From Capitulum mitella (Eukaryota > Arthropoda > Thecostraca > Pollicipedomorpha > Pollicipedidae): a stretch of 64,000 nt of DNA. The stretch covers positions 24,307,398 to 24,371,397 of the forward strand of contig CP099841.1 of NCBI GenBank assembly GCA_030062745.1. The letters are read 5' to 3'. Position 1 is the stretch's first letter. Every line of letters starts with the position of its first letter. The position numbers and the translations under genes are program-made. A model generated the notes under the pieces. The model did no database searches and had not been told where the DNA came from. It saw only the letters and a list, made by a program, of their open reading frames with translations. Below, piece after piece: positions 36,107-47,932 of this stretch.

Positions 36107-37323
36107 CCCTATTCCCGGAGGGCTAGACGGTATGGCCGATTGCCGGCAGGGGGGGGGCGGATTCGGCCCCTCCCCCTGAGATCTCGAGAATTACTCGTCC
36201 GATTTCATCGCAACAAACGGCAATCGATTTGTCGTGACGTGAACTACATTTTTATAAAACGAAATTTTCAAAATTTTGAAATTTGTGGATACAGGGGGGC
36301 AAAAATGTCAAAGTGGGGGTACTTTTGGACTTCTTATAACTCCGTTGTTTATGGACCGATTTCGATCAAACTGGCATGAATCGAGAGATTATGGATAGGG
36401 CTTTAACCATGGGTCCACAAATCTGAATTTTTTTAAAAAATTCATAGGCGTTCACAGGGTTTCAAAAACAGGAGGATTAGTTTTCTAACAACTGGATGAA
36501 CAAAAGAGGCAAACACCCTTTTTTGGCTTCTGCTAGTCATGTTATACTAGAGAAGTACAAATCGCATTGCATTGTTTGTATAATGTTAGCGTAGGCGGTG
36601 CCAGGGACATGAAAAAGGGGGAACTGTCATGGTCACACGTTTCTCAGATCAACTTGTGACCTTTGACCTTAAATGACCTCCAGTGACCTTGGGGTCACTT
36701 GGAATGATCTCCTGTGCATTTAATATTATCTTTAAACGTTTTCAGTCATTTCAATTCACTCTATTTCAAAAAATTCATTTTATGGCTATTGCGATATAGG
36801 GTACGTGCACTGACATTTTAGGTCATAGCTCCGTGACCCGACCTGATATCAAGCTGAAACTTGGTACACAAGTAGAGGGCACCGTTCTACGCGTATATAT
36901 TCTGGGTTTGGCATTTGAAAAAGCGGCGCTGAGATTATTGTGAAAAAACAAATTTTGACTTTTGACCTTGACCTGACCTTGTAAAATGACCTCAGATGAA
37001 CAAAATTTTATCTGCACATGGCCCAACTATTTAGCTATACATCAATATAAAGTTTTAAGTTCTATCTTAAAAACTCTGTTTTTGGCAGACATTTTCCTTT
37101 TACCCTTAACATGGCCAAAAATGGCATGAGGTGCCTCCCAAAAACGTTGCCTGACTCCGCCCCTGAGCGAAGTAGAATTTTGAGATTTTGTCACGGCACG
37201 TGGAAAGAATAGCTAGGAAAAGTCACCAAGTTTCGTGAAGCTGCGTTAAAAAGTCTGGAATTGGCAAACAAAAAACTTGAGGGGGGACGGATTCCGCCCC
37301 CCCCCCCCCTGCCGAGAATAGGG
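36107..37323 (+). mobile_element. near-complete TTAA-type MITE inserted in a SINE
   Basis: TTAA duplications at 36103-36106 and 37324-37327. The left end is CCCTATTCCCGG; the right end is GAGAATAGGG with one change. It is nearly colinear with 11645-12850, differing mainly in homopolymer length near the right end (C-tract at about 37298-37310) and in scattered substitutions. No reading frame of transposase size exists. The flanks rejoin into SINE sequence that matches 45119-45370, which fixes the insertion site exactly. Confidence 0.9.
36657..36697. promoter_or_regulatory. TGACCT half-site array, second copy
   Basis: Same order and spacing (1, 4 and 4 nt, then an inverted GGGGTCA) as at 12190-12230. 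The companion array is at 36963-36992. Confidence 0.5.
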
Positions 37324-37440
37324 TTAAACTTTCGCTACAAAATTATCTGTTTCCTGGAATTGCGCGACCGGATGCAATGCAACAAGCTCTGATAGTACAG
37401 TCACGGATTCCTGCGACGCACTGATCAACACTGAATTCAT

Positions 37441-38519
37441 CAGTCAGATCAAAGCTGTTAAAGATGAGAGGTACGTGGCTGACAGTGGAGAGTGTGCCAA
37501 CCACACACATAGCGTGGGAAGAGCGGTGAGGCTTGAAGCTCGGGCATCGAGAACCGTCTGCGGCTATGAAAGGCGCCACGGGTGCTTTGTACCCATGGTC
37601 GTGTCGCGTGAGTTGATGCTGTCGACCACCATCAAGAGGCATCGCATGGTTTTCAGCCTACAGTCTAGGAGGTTTACCGCACCAGTGACGCTGTTCATCG
37701 CGTCTCTGCCTGCGCGGAACGTAGGCCAGCGGGCCTGCCACGACGCCCCACAGATCAGCAGAATGCTTCCGTTGCCACGTCGCAATTCAGCATGACTGCT
37801 CCAGCTAACGCTGCGCTACAGATCCTCTACCGCGGCAGCAGCTCCTGTAGCTTGAGAAACATTGATGCCGCAGAGCTTCAAAATGCGTAGGAGCGACGGC
37901 AGAAAGCGTTTTACTACGTGTCTGCCACTGCGGCATGCAGTCGGCCGGCTCTGCCATCTTTCGTTTGCCATTCTGTGTGGACCACTTCCAGCCACATCGT
38001 GCCCTCGATCAATAGTCTCGGAGTGCTAGCAGGAAAGAGTTTGAGATAACTAGAATCTGCTTGTTTCCCGGCTATATTTCTCATGTTGCTTCGCGGTTAT
38101 ACGGAGCCTTTGTAGGAAGTAGCTGGATGTCTGTGAGACCCTGGCAGCATTCTTTTCATGCAATATCTTTGGGTGTTTGGCGAGTTATTTAAGGCAGCAA
38201 AACGTTTCTCCAGTTCTTAAGCTATTTCACATCTTAACTTCCTGTGTCCATTGCTGCATTGTGGTTCGTTTGTTTTACGCTGATGTTGGAGACTGTGCCT
38301 GATGCGTTACGATCTAAACACCACGGCCTTGACCCACAGAGCTGTCGATACGACACGTGTCGCAATCCTAGGCAGACGAACATCTCCATTGTTCATCTCC
38401 AGCATTGTTCAGAAAGAATACATTTGGTCTAGACTATGACCCCTGGACTGCGCTCTACCCTGCCGCCAGTCTTTCATGTGTTTCGCTATCAGCATGAAAA
38501 GGTCACATGAAAATAGGCA
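37441..38519. other. no supported gene
   Basis: Frames of 73-106 codons oppose each other at 37343-37795. The minus-strand translation is hydrophobic-rich and reads through two stops, but I cannot assign it. It abuts the end of the split SINE, so it may belong to an older repeat. Confidence 0.35.
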
Positions 38520-39500
38520 CTCCAGAGCAGTCTCCTGCAGGTCGCTGCCGCGGACCGCATACGTGGCAACGCCAAATTCCCGCCCGAGCTCGTCTCTGCC
38601 TCACAGCAGAAAGTCTGCCGCGGGAGCTGGTGGCTGGTCCGCCGTGGGCAGTTTGCCGCTGCAGACTGTCTGCGATCACTCTCCGCTCCGATCGCACTGA
38701 GAACACTCCAGTTTTCAGCCTGAATTGATCTGTGGCCCACTGCAGACAGTCTACCACCGGGCTGGTCTGCGTTCTGCTGTAGACAATCTGCTGCTGGGGC
38801 TGATCTGCGGTCCGTTGCAGACGGTCCCCAGGCTGGTGTGCGGTCCCCTGTAGACAGTCTGCCGTCAGAGCTGGTCCGCGGTGCGCTGTAGACAGTCTGC
38901 CGTCAGAAGTGATCTGCAGTCTGCTGCAGTCAATCTGCCGCCGGGGCTGGCCTGCAGTCCGCTGCAGACAGTCTGTCGCCGTGGCTGATCTGAAGTCTTC
39001 TGCAGAGAGTCAGCGGCTGAAGGCTGCCTACGATCCCGCCAATGTGCGCTGGGACGGCCTCAGGGCACCCCATGCCGACCTGGGCGGTCCCGGTCGCTGA
39101 CGCGGCGGCAAAGGCAGCGCCTCCGCTTGCACGCCGGCCGTAGTATCGGAGCACGTTGTGTCTATTTCGGCGGCGCGCTGGCGCCGGCGCCGGCGGCGGC
39201 ACGGCGCAGGCGTGGCCGGCGGCGGCGGTCGGCGGCGGCCAGTCTCGAGCCCCGGCCGCCGGCGGCGCTCGCTCTGCCGACCTTTCCCCGCGAACAGGTG
39301 CCGGCAGAGCGGCGGCAGACAGGCGCGCCAGTGCACGCGACCCGCTCGAACGGCGCCGGCGACGGGGCGCGGCGGAGGGCGGCGCTGCGGAGCACGCCGG
39401 CCGCGGAGGCGGACCAGGTGACGACGGCCCGCCGGCCGGCCGGCCCGCCGGCGACCGCCGGGAGCGGGCGCTGCTGCTGGGGGTGAGCCGAGGGATGGCG
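38520..39500. other. CpG island with minisatellite on its left side
   Basis: The 39110-39490 part is the most CpG-dense DNA of the window, with GGCGCCGGCG-type runs and frames open in nearly every phase (up to 203 codons, minus). A GTGAGC donor-like site lies at about 39483. This looks like an unmethylated promoter island, but no transcript can be traced from it. Confidence 0.45.
38735..39015 (+). repeat. minisatellite, about eight units of 38 bp
   Basis: The core (C/T)GCAGACAGTCTGCCG recurs at about 38745, 38783, 38816, 38851, 38889, 38926, 38965 and 39002, each followed by CTGGTCTGCGGTCC-like sequence. Two weaker units lie further left (38609 and 38663). Many units contain CTGCAG. Confidence 0.8.
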
Positions 39501-40377
39501 CATTCCGGGGTCCTGTCCGAGGAGCGGCAGCTGGCGTTCACTCAGGCTTTATTTGGGTCCGTCTCAAATATGCTGTCTTTTGGGAGCCCATGTTTACCAT
39601 GCTTTGAAAATGGAGGTCGGAGAAATTTGCTTTGATTTAAAGTGCGCCGCACTGTAAGAGTTCTTGTATGCAAATTTAAACAGAGGGACAGATATATAAA
39701 TCAGGTCGTTCTGAGAAAGGAGAAGAAGCGATTAGATATCGAACAGTTTCATTAACCCCCTTCAAGATCCAACGTTTTGACCTGATGATGACCTTCATCG
39801 GAGGGCTCCTGTTATTGGTGAATAGCCCCTGCACGTTTCGCGGTTATACTTTTCCCGTTAGAAGGGTGTTGTGGGTGTTATCTGACCTTTTGACCGTGTA
39901 CGTGGTCAGACCTCATAACGACGCACGTGGCCTTTCAAACGAACGTTGAGCTCTTGAAACAATTTTCCTTCATTGGTATATGATATCCCTGCTGGAATTA
40001 TGGAGGTTCAAGATCGCGAAACTGTAACAAGATGGTGGTGCCAAGTGCCAGCGTCCCCCCCCCCCCCCCTCTTTACATCCTCGGCGAGATCCACGAGCAA
40101 GTCCTTTACGTGTGTAGAAACAAACCTGCCGTCCTTCGCAGCCAAGAAGTGCTGGAGGCATCGCCAGCTCGAGTATGCGTAGGGACGATTGTGATCCATC
40201 GGAACGTTCGTAGACTGTAGTCCACTGTAAGCTGACAGTAACAGCTGTAACAAACACTACAAACTGTAAGACACCGATACAAATAGGACACGGACAAAAC
40301 ACTGCAAGCTATTAACGTAGTAACTAATGATAAACGATAAGGTTAAAAAACTGAGTGTATAAGCGATGGACACGCTA
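39501..40377. other. no supported gene
   Basis: A 13-nt C homopolymer lies at about 40056-40068. Opposed frames of 60-110 codons (39970-40302) carry no motif. The minus strand here is downstream of the LINE tail and may be its 3' flank. Confidence 0.4.
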
Positions 40378-40620
40378 CTGCTCCTTTTGAGCACCTGGGT
40401 CACTAACGGCACTCAGGAACGATGACAATGACGGACGCACAGCGATGGTGACAGGCAGATGGTTCCATGCTACAGCTGCGCAGTAGCGGAACCCGCTTTA
40501 CATGCAGGCCAGCCGGCATTTCGGCATCTCCAGCTGTTCGGCTTCAGTAGAACGAATGGCGCTGCGCGACACCTGAGCTGCTGAAATGTGCATTACGTCC
40601 AAAGGGGTCTTGCTCACATA
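40378..40620 (-). mobile_element. LINE ORF2 C-terminal tail fragment
   Basis: The minus strand reads SRSAIRSTEAEQLEMPKC, then a stop, then SGFRYCAAVAWNHLPVTIA followed by SLSSFLSAV. This matches the ending usual in jockey- and CR1-type ORF2 proteins, roughly SFRYRAAKLWNSLP and then PSLSSFKSKL. One TAA interrupts it (about 40500) and no reverse transcriptase is visible upstream, so it is a short 5'-truncated copy. It may or may not be the same family as the remnant at 2055-3430. Confidence 0.65.
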
Positions 40621-41453
40621 GGAGGTAAGGTTTACCAATGCGCTGAAATTGCCGCAGAAATTGTGGTCTTATTTGAATAATATCGATCCGCCTATATGCT
40701 CACCTTAAAGCATTTCACGGTGGCCTGGAGCAAGGAAGTCTTCCGTGTGATCCTGTACAAACTGTCACCCTTTCCATGAGCAAGATGCGAGTTTTACAAT
40801 ATGCCGTAACTCACGCTTAATTCCACATAATCCTCAGACAGCTGTACTGCAATCCTCTGGCGCCAACCATTGAGCCTTATTTATTTAGCCTTACTATTTT
40901 ATTACGATGGCCATTGCACAAAATGTTGCAATGTTTCAGCAGCTCCCTGAACTGCGATAAATGACCAATTAATCTCGGCAGATCGGTAATGATTATCAAC
41001 AGACAGATTTATCTGAGCCTCGTTTATTACTCGCTTTACCGCAATCAAAGTTACTTTCCCAAGCTTTCTACTCAAAAACTCCTGGTGATTCATTTTCGTT
41101 TCCTGAGGCAATAGGACGCATATCACCTGCCAGCAGTTAAAGCCCACTGATTTAACCATCATCTTCGGCCTCCCTCCAGTTTTACGCTTTTCTAAGGGCT
41201 AGTGCGGTAATTTCATTGGACTTTTTGGAGACACTGCCGCAAGAGGTAAATACAAAATTTTCAGTTCTTATATGTCTGCAAGGGTGCTTGTAAATCTTGT
41301 GATTTCGAAATAGCATAAAAAACGTTATTATTATTATTAAGTAAATTGCCGAGTCCTTTGCTTTTGTCATGTAAACCGCAGAAACACGACAGCATAAAAA
41401 ATGATATGTTAAGCACTCACGCAAAACATTCTGGGTGTTCAGTGTTCGATGTC
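40621..41453. other. no recognisable gene
   Basis: Short frames only. A run of ATT trinucleotides lies at about 41326-41338. Confidence 0.45.
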
Positions 41454-41667
41454 CAGTACTTGCGGTTCAATATGCCCAAATGAAAATACGCTGGATACAA
41501 AAGCTTCTCCCTTGGTTGCAAAGTGCCTCATGCACATCTGAGACATCTTCTGCATTTCTTTCAGTACTTGCAGTTCAGTATGCCGGGATGAAAATACGCT
41601 GCATACAAAAGTTTCTCCCTTGCTTGCAAAGACCCTCATGCACATCTGAGACATCTTTTGCATTTCT
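41454..41667 (+). repeat. 108-bp direct tandem duplication
   Basis: Copies 41454-41559 and 41562-41667 differ at a handful of positions. Shared blocks include CAGTACTTGC, TGAAAATACGCTG and CACATCTGAGACATCTT. The period is a multiple of three, so one frame on each strand stays open through both copies. That alone does not make it coding. Confidence 0.9.
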
Positions 41668-41848
41668 AAGACAAAATTAAATTGTTCTTAATTTGTTGTT
41701 GTAAAATGAAATGTTCTAATTCTAAGACAAAAAATAAAGAGGTCATCCCGCGATTTCGCATGGCCTCTTAAAATCGTCCATTCGAGCGCTCGAGTATTCT
41801 ATCAAATGAAATATATCCTGTCAAATTGAAGCATTGGGATATGACTAG

Positions 41849-43117
41849 CCCTATTCCCGACAGGGAAGGCTAAGCCCCCTCCCGTCATTTTTTTTTTGCT
41901 TGTTAGTCCCAGGTCTTCCGACGTGTTCTTTTACTGCGGCAAAATTCTGTAACTTTATTTTGCTCAGGGACGTTTTTTGCTTGTCAGTTCCAGCTTTTTA
42001 ACGCAGCTTAGAAAACTTTGTCACTTTTCCCACGTGTTCTTTCTACTGCGCCGAAATTTTATAATTTTATTTTGCTCAGGACGTAGCCAGGCCGCGTTTT
42101 TAGGAAGCACCACAGAGTATTTTTCAGCCCTGTTGAAGATAAAAGAAAAATAGCTGTCAAAAGAGTTTTTAAGATAAAACATTAAACTTTAGATGGTTGT
42201 ATTCGTGAATAAGTGTACAAGTGCTTAAAAATAATTTTGTTAATCTCAGGTCAGTTCAGAGAGATAGGTCAAGGTCGAAAGTAAAACTTTGGTTGTATTT
42301 TAATGATTTTCGCGGTAATCTTAAAATGCAAAACGCGAAATACATATGACTTCCAAGAGTGTCCTCTACTTGTGTACCAAGTTTCAGGTTGATATGGGTC
42401 GGATCACGGAGCTATGACCAAAAATGTCAGTGCGCTGGCGATGTATCACGAAGGCCATAAACTGGAATTTTTGAAACAGAGCCAATTTTAATGACTGGAA
42501 GCGTTCCCAAACAATACAAAATGCACTCAAGGTCATCCCATGAGGCTCTGAGGCCGTTGGAGGTCATTCAGGGTCAAAGTTCGTAAGTTGAACTTATGAA
42601 CATGTGCCCATGAGTGTTCCCATTTTTCTTGTCCCTTGGCGCCGCCTATGCCAACATTATACAAGCATTGCAATACAGCTTGTGGTTCTCCAATACAACA
42701 TGACCAGTGGAAACTGTGTTTTTAATGTTTTTGTTAACTAGCTTTTTTTAGAAATACATCTCCCATTTTGATGCCCTGTGAACGCTTAAGAATTCTGTCA
42801 AAATTACAAATGTATGGGTAAATAATAAAAGCCTCATCTTCAAGTTCTCGACTCATGCCAATTGCGTCAAATCCGTCCAAAAACAGCGCAGTTACAAGTT
42901 CAAAAATAACGCCCTTTTGAATTTTTGTCACTGTATCCACCCCTTTCAGGATTTTGAAAACTTTGTTTCATAAAAATATGGTTAACGTCATGGTGAATCG
43001 AATGCCGTTAGTTGCGCTGAAATCGGATGTGTAGTTCTCGAGATCTTGGGGGAGGCCCAATTCACGCCCCCCCCCCCCCGCTAATCGGCTTTATTGTTTG
43101 GTCTTCCGGGAGAAGTG
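41849..43117 (-). mobile_element. diverged TTAA-type MITE, reverse orientation
   Basis: The left boundary is CTAG then CCCTATTCCCGACAGGG (the family's right end reversed). The right boundary is CTTCCGGGAGAAGTG then CTAA. In between, the reversed consensus is clear: GTTTCAGGTTGATATGGGTC (42382), GGAGCTATGACC (42409), GGCGCCGCCTATGCCAACAT (42639) and GTAGTTCTCGAGATCTTGGG (43031). An 85-bp piece near the left (AAAATTCTGTAACTTTATTT and AAATTTTATAATTTTATTT) occurs twice. Both flanks have lost the exact TTAA. Confidence 0.8.
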
Positions 43118-43796
43118 CTAAAAAGATTATGAAAATTCTGTACTTTGTGAAAGCCAGAAGCTTTCCGTTATGACATCGGCTTCGGAATTCTTAGAGCTGC
43201 TTTTCGCGGGATGCTGGTGTCGGCAAAATCGAAGCGCAGTTTGAGATCGCATGTTCTTTAATCATAGCAATGGTCCAGCGAAATGCCATGGGGAACAAAC
43301 GTGCAGATGAAACGGCATGGTAGCGGAGCGAAATACTATGCATGTACGTTGTAGGTTTTTTTGTGTTTCACTGCTATACAAGCTTCGAAACGTGAAGCTG
43401 AGTGCCCACATCCGCCCGTTTTTCTGTGATTTTCGGCCTTGTAAGTTCTAATTTGGCAGCAGAAAACATTTTTCTGTTTTCCTTTGCATGGGAAATAAAT
43501 GCCAAGAATCCAGGCATGGACTAAGGCCCATCGAAACTAAGAAGCATGTCTCTCCTTTGCAGTCTACAGTTCTCAGTCACTCGATTGGTTATCGCAACAC
43601 ATGACCAGGCGTTTGTTTCTGTTGCTGGGTTTCACGACATTTTCTCCTGTTTCGTTTGGTTGATTTCTTGAAATGATATCACTTCAGCTCAACCAGCTGC
43701 AGATTTAGCGGGGCCACTGAAACGCACAACGTGAGAGACCGGTGACGCTAAACGACCCCTGGCGTTTAATGCGCCGTTAAAATGACTCGCCATTAG

Positions 43797-43799
<3 letters not shown>

Positions 43800-43879
<80 letters not shown>
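43800..43879. repeat. (CT)40 microsatellite, uninterrupted
   Basis: Eighty bases of pure CT. The arginine-glutamate run on the minus strand is its translation, not a protein. Confidence 0.97.
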
Positions 43880-43882
<3 letters not shown>

Positions 43883-45118
43883 CACGTTTTGTTTCAATTC
43901 TACCTCTTATCCTCTCACCCACTTAGCATGCCAGTTAATGGGAGGAGGGATCACTGCTTTTTTTGTCCCAGTGCCTGGCGACACCGCCACATTCCATGCA
44001 GTAGCGTCTCCCTCTCCTCGTGAATGTCGCTGCTCCCTGGCTTGGCGTCTTCGTCACGATTTTGGTCCCAGCGATGAACAAACAACACATAAATCACTTC
44101 TTTTGGCCGTATTGGAAAGTGCACTTCGTGTGTAACAAGAAAGCATAGTCTAAAAGAACACCTATCTCGGTATCAGGTCTTGTTTTTTCCGTCGTGTTTG
44201 GACGGGTATAATACCCTGGGGGTTACTATATTTCTTAGTCCTAAAGCATGTCTCAACTACAAGCTAGATACACAACGGCTTTTCGCAACGGCGCAGACTT
44301 TATTAGGGGACATTATCTCTGGAGACCATCCTTTAAGATGGTGTTGACAAAGACCTACCAAATTAGCATGTTGCAGTAACAAAGCACTTGGCTTACTTCT
44401 AAGCTGTGATATCTTACTTCAAATTATGATTACATTATTAGTTGCAGAACAGCTACTTATTAGGTAAGGATAACGTTGTAAACTAATGGTCGTTTATCAC
44501 TGATGCAGGTCGCCGTTTCTGCAATCTCCGCAATCGGAGGCGGTCCGAAGTAATGCATAGAGAGTACAAAAACAAAGACCCTCAGAAAACCTATCTGTAC
44601 ATTAAGAGGCTCATATGCCCGGAAATGGTACTGACCAACTCCACATATAAGAACTGCAAAAATGATGTCTGCGGCTAAAACCCAGCCATACAACAGAGTC
44701 AATTGCATATGTGTTCATCAAACAGACCATGGCCGGGTTCTCAGCAAATAAGATGAAAACGCTCTTGAAACACGTTGATCCTGACCCGTTTTCTCCAAAA
44801 AAAAATCACAATAAAACAATCCGCAGACGAATTTGTAATGAAAACATACAGCAACAGAAAACGCAACGGTAACCTCCTTAACTGGATGGCTCTGAAATCA
44901 GTGCCGATCTCCAAATGAGCGTGATGCGCGGGCGCTTGTGCTGCCTCCGCCGCTCCGTATTTTACTGAACGTAATTCTCCCAAGCCATTGGTCATTCCCC
45001 AGTCACCGAGCATGAGCACACCGCAGGATTGCACGGCGCATGACGCGTGGTACGGGTGACTGACGAAAATTTGACAATTACGTGTTTTTGCGGCAAGTGC
45101 GGAGCTGTATGAAATTGC
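43880..45118. other. no recognisable gene
   Basis: No element ends or motifs. A 180-codon minus-strand frame (44741-45283) runs through the neighbouring SINE and is therefore not a gene. Confidence 0.45.
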
Positions 45119-45370
45119 CCTCATCGGTAGCTCAGTTGATAGAGCGCTGGTCTCCCGCCTTGGCGAGACGGGTTCGAATTGCCCTGGCTCTCGATATTTG
45201 GCTGACGGGTCAGCTGGCAACTGGCCAATATGGGCCATGCTAACTACCACATGGTCGCATCGCACCCTTGGCGGCAAGTTCAACTTTCCGCCACGAATTC
45301 AGCTGTTGCCTGGAATTGTGTGGTCGCGTAAAGGGATCGAAGTCTGTTCAGCAAGCTGTGCTTAACACCA
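45119..45370 (+). mobile_element. tRNA-derived SINE, uninterrupted copy
   Basis: A box GGTAGCTCAGTTGA (45126) and B box GGTTCGAATTG (45171) are about 45 nt apart, a normal polymerase III spacing. A tRNA-unrelated body follows, sharing TCGATATTTGGC and CAGCTGGCAACTGGCCAA with 35775. It extends through ACCCTTGGCGGCAAGTTCAA (45266) to TTGCCTGGAATTGTGTGG (about 45307), and matches the other copy to about 45350. There is no simple-repeat tail. The arms do not fold into an intact tRNA, so this is not a functional tRNA gene. Confidence 0.75.
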
Positions 45371-45413
45371 ATTCCGATCCCTAACATCACTTAAATCACC
45401 ATTCGAATCGAAT

Positions 45414-45433
45414 GATATATACATATATATATA

Positions 45434-45481
<48 letters not shown>
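45414..45481. repeat. (AT)n microsatellite
   Basis: About 68 bases of AT with ATAC and GTAC interruptions on its left side. It lies shortly beyond the SINE 3' end. Confidence 0.95.
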
Positions 45482-45484
<3 letters not shown>

Positions 45485-47653
45485 GGGCCGTCGCATGTTC
45501 TTTTCCTTGTAGTCCCAAAAACCCTACGAAGGTTATGGTGGAATCAGAAACTGCCATATGTTTGGAGAGTTAAGCTTTTCTGGAGGCGAAAATTATGCCA
45601 TCTCTCGGCAGTCTGCTGAGTCATGGGCTTAGTAAATGTTGTGTTACCAACTTTCAGAAGCAACCTAACTGGCTTAAGTTTCGTAAAGCCGTGACAGAAT
45701 TGCAGCCTAATTGTCCTCATTAAACGTTAGCTGTAGTTCTGGTATGACTGAAGTCGTGGTTGCTAGGGAGAGCGTTGACTGGATCGCCGCCCTAGGTTTG
45801 AGATTCGCTGACTTGTTGAGTTTGATTTCCGAGTATGCAATGCTTGTTGGCGGGAATAGCTTGCTCACTGTGGGGGAATGTTCTACCTTGGTCGAATTTT
45901 CACGGAAACATTGGGTTGGTTCGAAAAATGACACTCTTCGTGTTGTTATTCCCAGCTAATTTTTATGGGAAATGCCTAAAGCATAAAAATGCAATTCCCA
46001 AAAGTAGTGAAATTAGTGAAAAACACTTTGAAGCTTGTCCTGTTAATCCATCTTAATTGAATACGTGCGTCGTTTTAGCTGTTTATGGTTGTCATGGGAT
46101 GCTTTAGAAATTATCTAACGCAGTTCCCCAGATTTTGTAAATCCCCACCTTGTAACGTTCATTATAGGTACTGTGTCGTCTCGGAATCAGTGGCATGGCG
46201 CGGGCCCCCATCGTTGCTCTTCCGGATGTCCCATAGTTTATGTAATGCTCCATGTCGATGTATCTGTGGCAGGCTTTTTGCTTTGGACATTGGTGTAACA
46301 GTTCATTCCCTGCCTCCGAGAATATTATTTGCCTTGCCTGTTGTAACAAGCGTTCATAATTTGCAGGCTTTCTTAAAGCATTTGACGCGTTCCAACCAAA
46401 TTGGACGTTTTTATAACCTCCTTTATAGGAACCACATTTTTTATCTGTTGCCAAAGGAGTGTTTATAGAAAGTTGTTCAAAAATATGCGTGACTATTGCG
46501 ACCTATTATGCTCTCAATGACCAACCGCTGTTGTAACTGGAATGCTGTTGTAAATCGAATTAATGGCAAACTCATGCAGGGGTGCAGGAACTCCTCCGCA
46601 GCAGGGGGAAGGAAAAGAAACATTTCGGGTCGATTCTTTCCAGCAAACACCCATAGGGTCAATGTTCAATTACAGGAAAGTTGTGGGCAGTTGCTTCCCC
46701 CCGCCCCCGCCCCCGCTTCCCGCGGCCTTGGGCTCATGATCACCTTGGTACGGCAGAAGGCATTTTTAGTCACGATTTGATTCAGGGTCGATGAACTAAG
46801 GGACAGAATCAGATTTGAACTGTTTTTCCTTTAATCCTGGCCGGCCGGGGTGATCATCAGATCGCTCCCCCCCCCAATGGGTTTTCGAGGATAGTCGGAA
46901 AATGAAGATGCGCACGGATATGAAACGTGTGATGCACCTCGATGCAGTCTTTTTGTACATGATGCTAATTGTTTCACTTGAGGTGGCTTCAGGTCATTGA
47001 CGCACAACAGATCATGTAAGACCTTGTTCCAAAAAAGATAACGTCATAACTTTTTGCAAAATGTATCGATTAATATGAAACTTGCTACACTGACAGAGCA
47101 GGACAGTTGCATCAATTCTGTTACCTCAATTTTCCCGAATATGTCAAAACCAGTGACCTTAGGCCAGCTAAAAGGTCAGCTTTTTTACGCTGTCGATGAT
47201 TGTGGGTCTAACTGGGTTTACCTTTTGACCCGTGATCTGAGGTCAGGTCAAGTTTTATTCCGAATTTTGAGATCCACGGCCGAATACGATCCATCAATTT
47301 ACGGTCTTTGAATGCTTGTCAGACGTCATACGTGCTTAAGAAGCACTCTGATATGTGGTAAGAACTTACTTTCCAAGATTGACTTAATCCCATTTGGCCC
47401 AGGCTAACATTTTGAAAAATGCTGTTTATTTTCTGTACGTACACACTTTGTATGACCGCAGATGATCAGAACCACACCTTTACTTTCTTTCTGTTCAAAT
47501 TTTCCTGCCTCAGTTCTTTTATTTTTGGTCCCCGAAATAAAAACCCTTGACGTCGCTAAAATAATTTCCCGTCATATATTACGTTTTTATATTGCGACTG
47601 CGCCCGCCGCCCGGTGTCTGTGTGCCTTGCGTAAAAAAAATGTTCTGGGGTCA
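45482..47653. other. no supported gene; TGACCT-type words near the right
   Basis: Opposed frames of 116-127 codons at 46085-46468 and others up to 94 codons carry no motif. C-rich runs lie at 46697-46720 and 46867-46875. Between 46980 and 47260 AGGTCA/TGACCT words recur (for example CTGAGGTCAGGTCAAG at 47238), as in the MITEs, but I could not align the ends. Confidence 0.4.
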
Positions 47654-47932
47654 GGCACGTAGCCTGGATTGCCCTCGGGGGGGGGGGCAAATGTCAAATT
47701 TTGTCATATGCCTCTGGCATATGACGAAGTTTATACGAAAAGGCAGCAATTTTATGCAACTGACCTCATATTTAACCCACAGGAATACATATCATGTTTG
47801 CTTTTGCAACATATATATATGATCACTATTCCATACTCGTGCGAAATCTCTATATATCTAGTGTGAATCGCTTGGGTCAGGGGAAGGCATTGCCCCCATG
47901 CCCCCCCCCCCCTTGGCTACGTCCCTGTTTGG
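47654..47932. mobile_element. short terminal-inverted-repeat element, about 280 bp
   Basis: The left end AGGCACGTAGCCTGG and the right end CTTGGCTACGTCCCT are inverted repeats with two or three differences. Each is followed inwards by a G- or C-homopolymer of about ten bases and a GGCAATGCC-like word. The interior is AT-rich and non-coding. The target duplication is not clear, so the superfamily is open. Confidence 0.6.

Larger units (their letters stand above)
35775..37440 (+). mobile_element. tRNA-derived SINE, split by two insertions
   Basis: The head carries an RNA polymerase III A box (TAGCTCAGTTGG at 35786) and B box (GGTTCGAGTC at 35821). The body CGATATTTAGCC...CTAGCTGGCAACTGGCCAAC matches the copy at 45119. 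The SINE runs to about 35905. It then resumes as ACCCTTTGCGGCACG at about 36088-36102, and again after the MITE as ACTTTCGCTAC...CTGTTTCCTGGAATTG (37328 onwards). The anticodon-arm region is shorter than in the other copy. The gap 35906-36087 is unidentified inserted DNA; 36107-37323 is the MITE. Confidence 0.75.

Noticed and set aside
43689-43922. Protein with an RERERE coiled run
   Set aside because: Pure translation of the (CT)40 microsatellite.
45119-45190. Functional tRNA gene
   Set aside because: A and B boxes are present, but acceptor and anticodon stems do not pair and the same sequence continues into a shared non-tRNA body; it is a SINE head.
44741-45283. 180-codon minus-strand open frame
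   Set aside because: About 160 bp of it is the antisense of the SINE at 45119, so it is not a gene.
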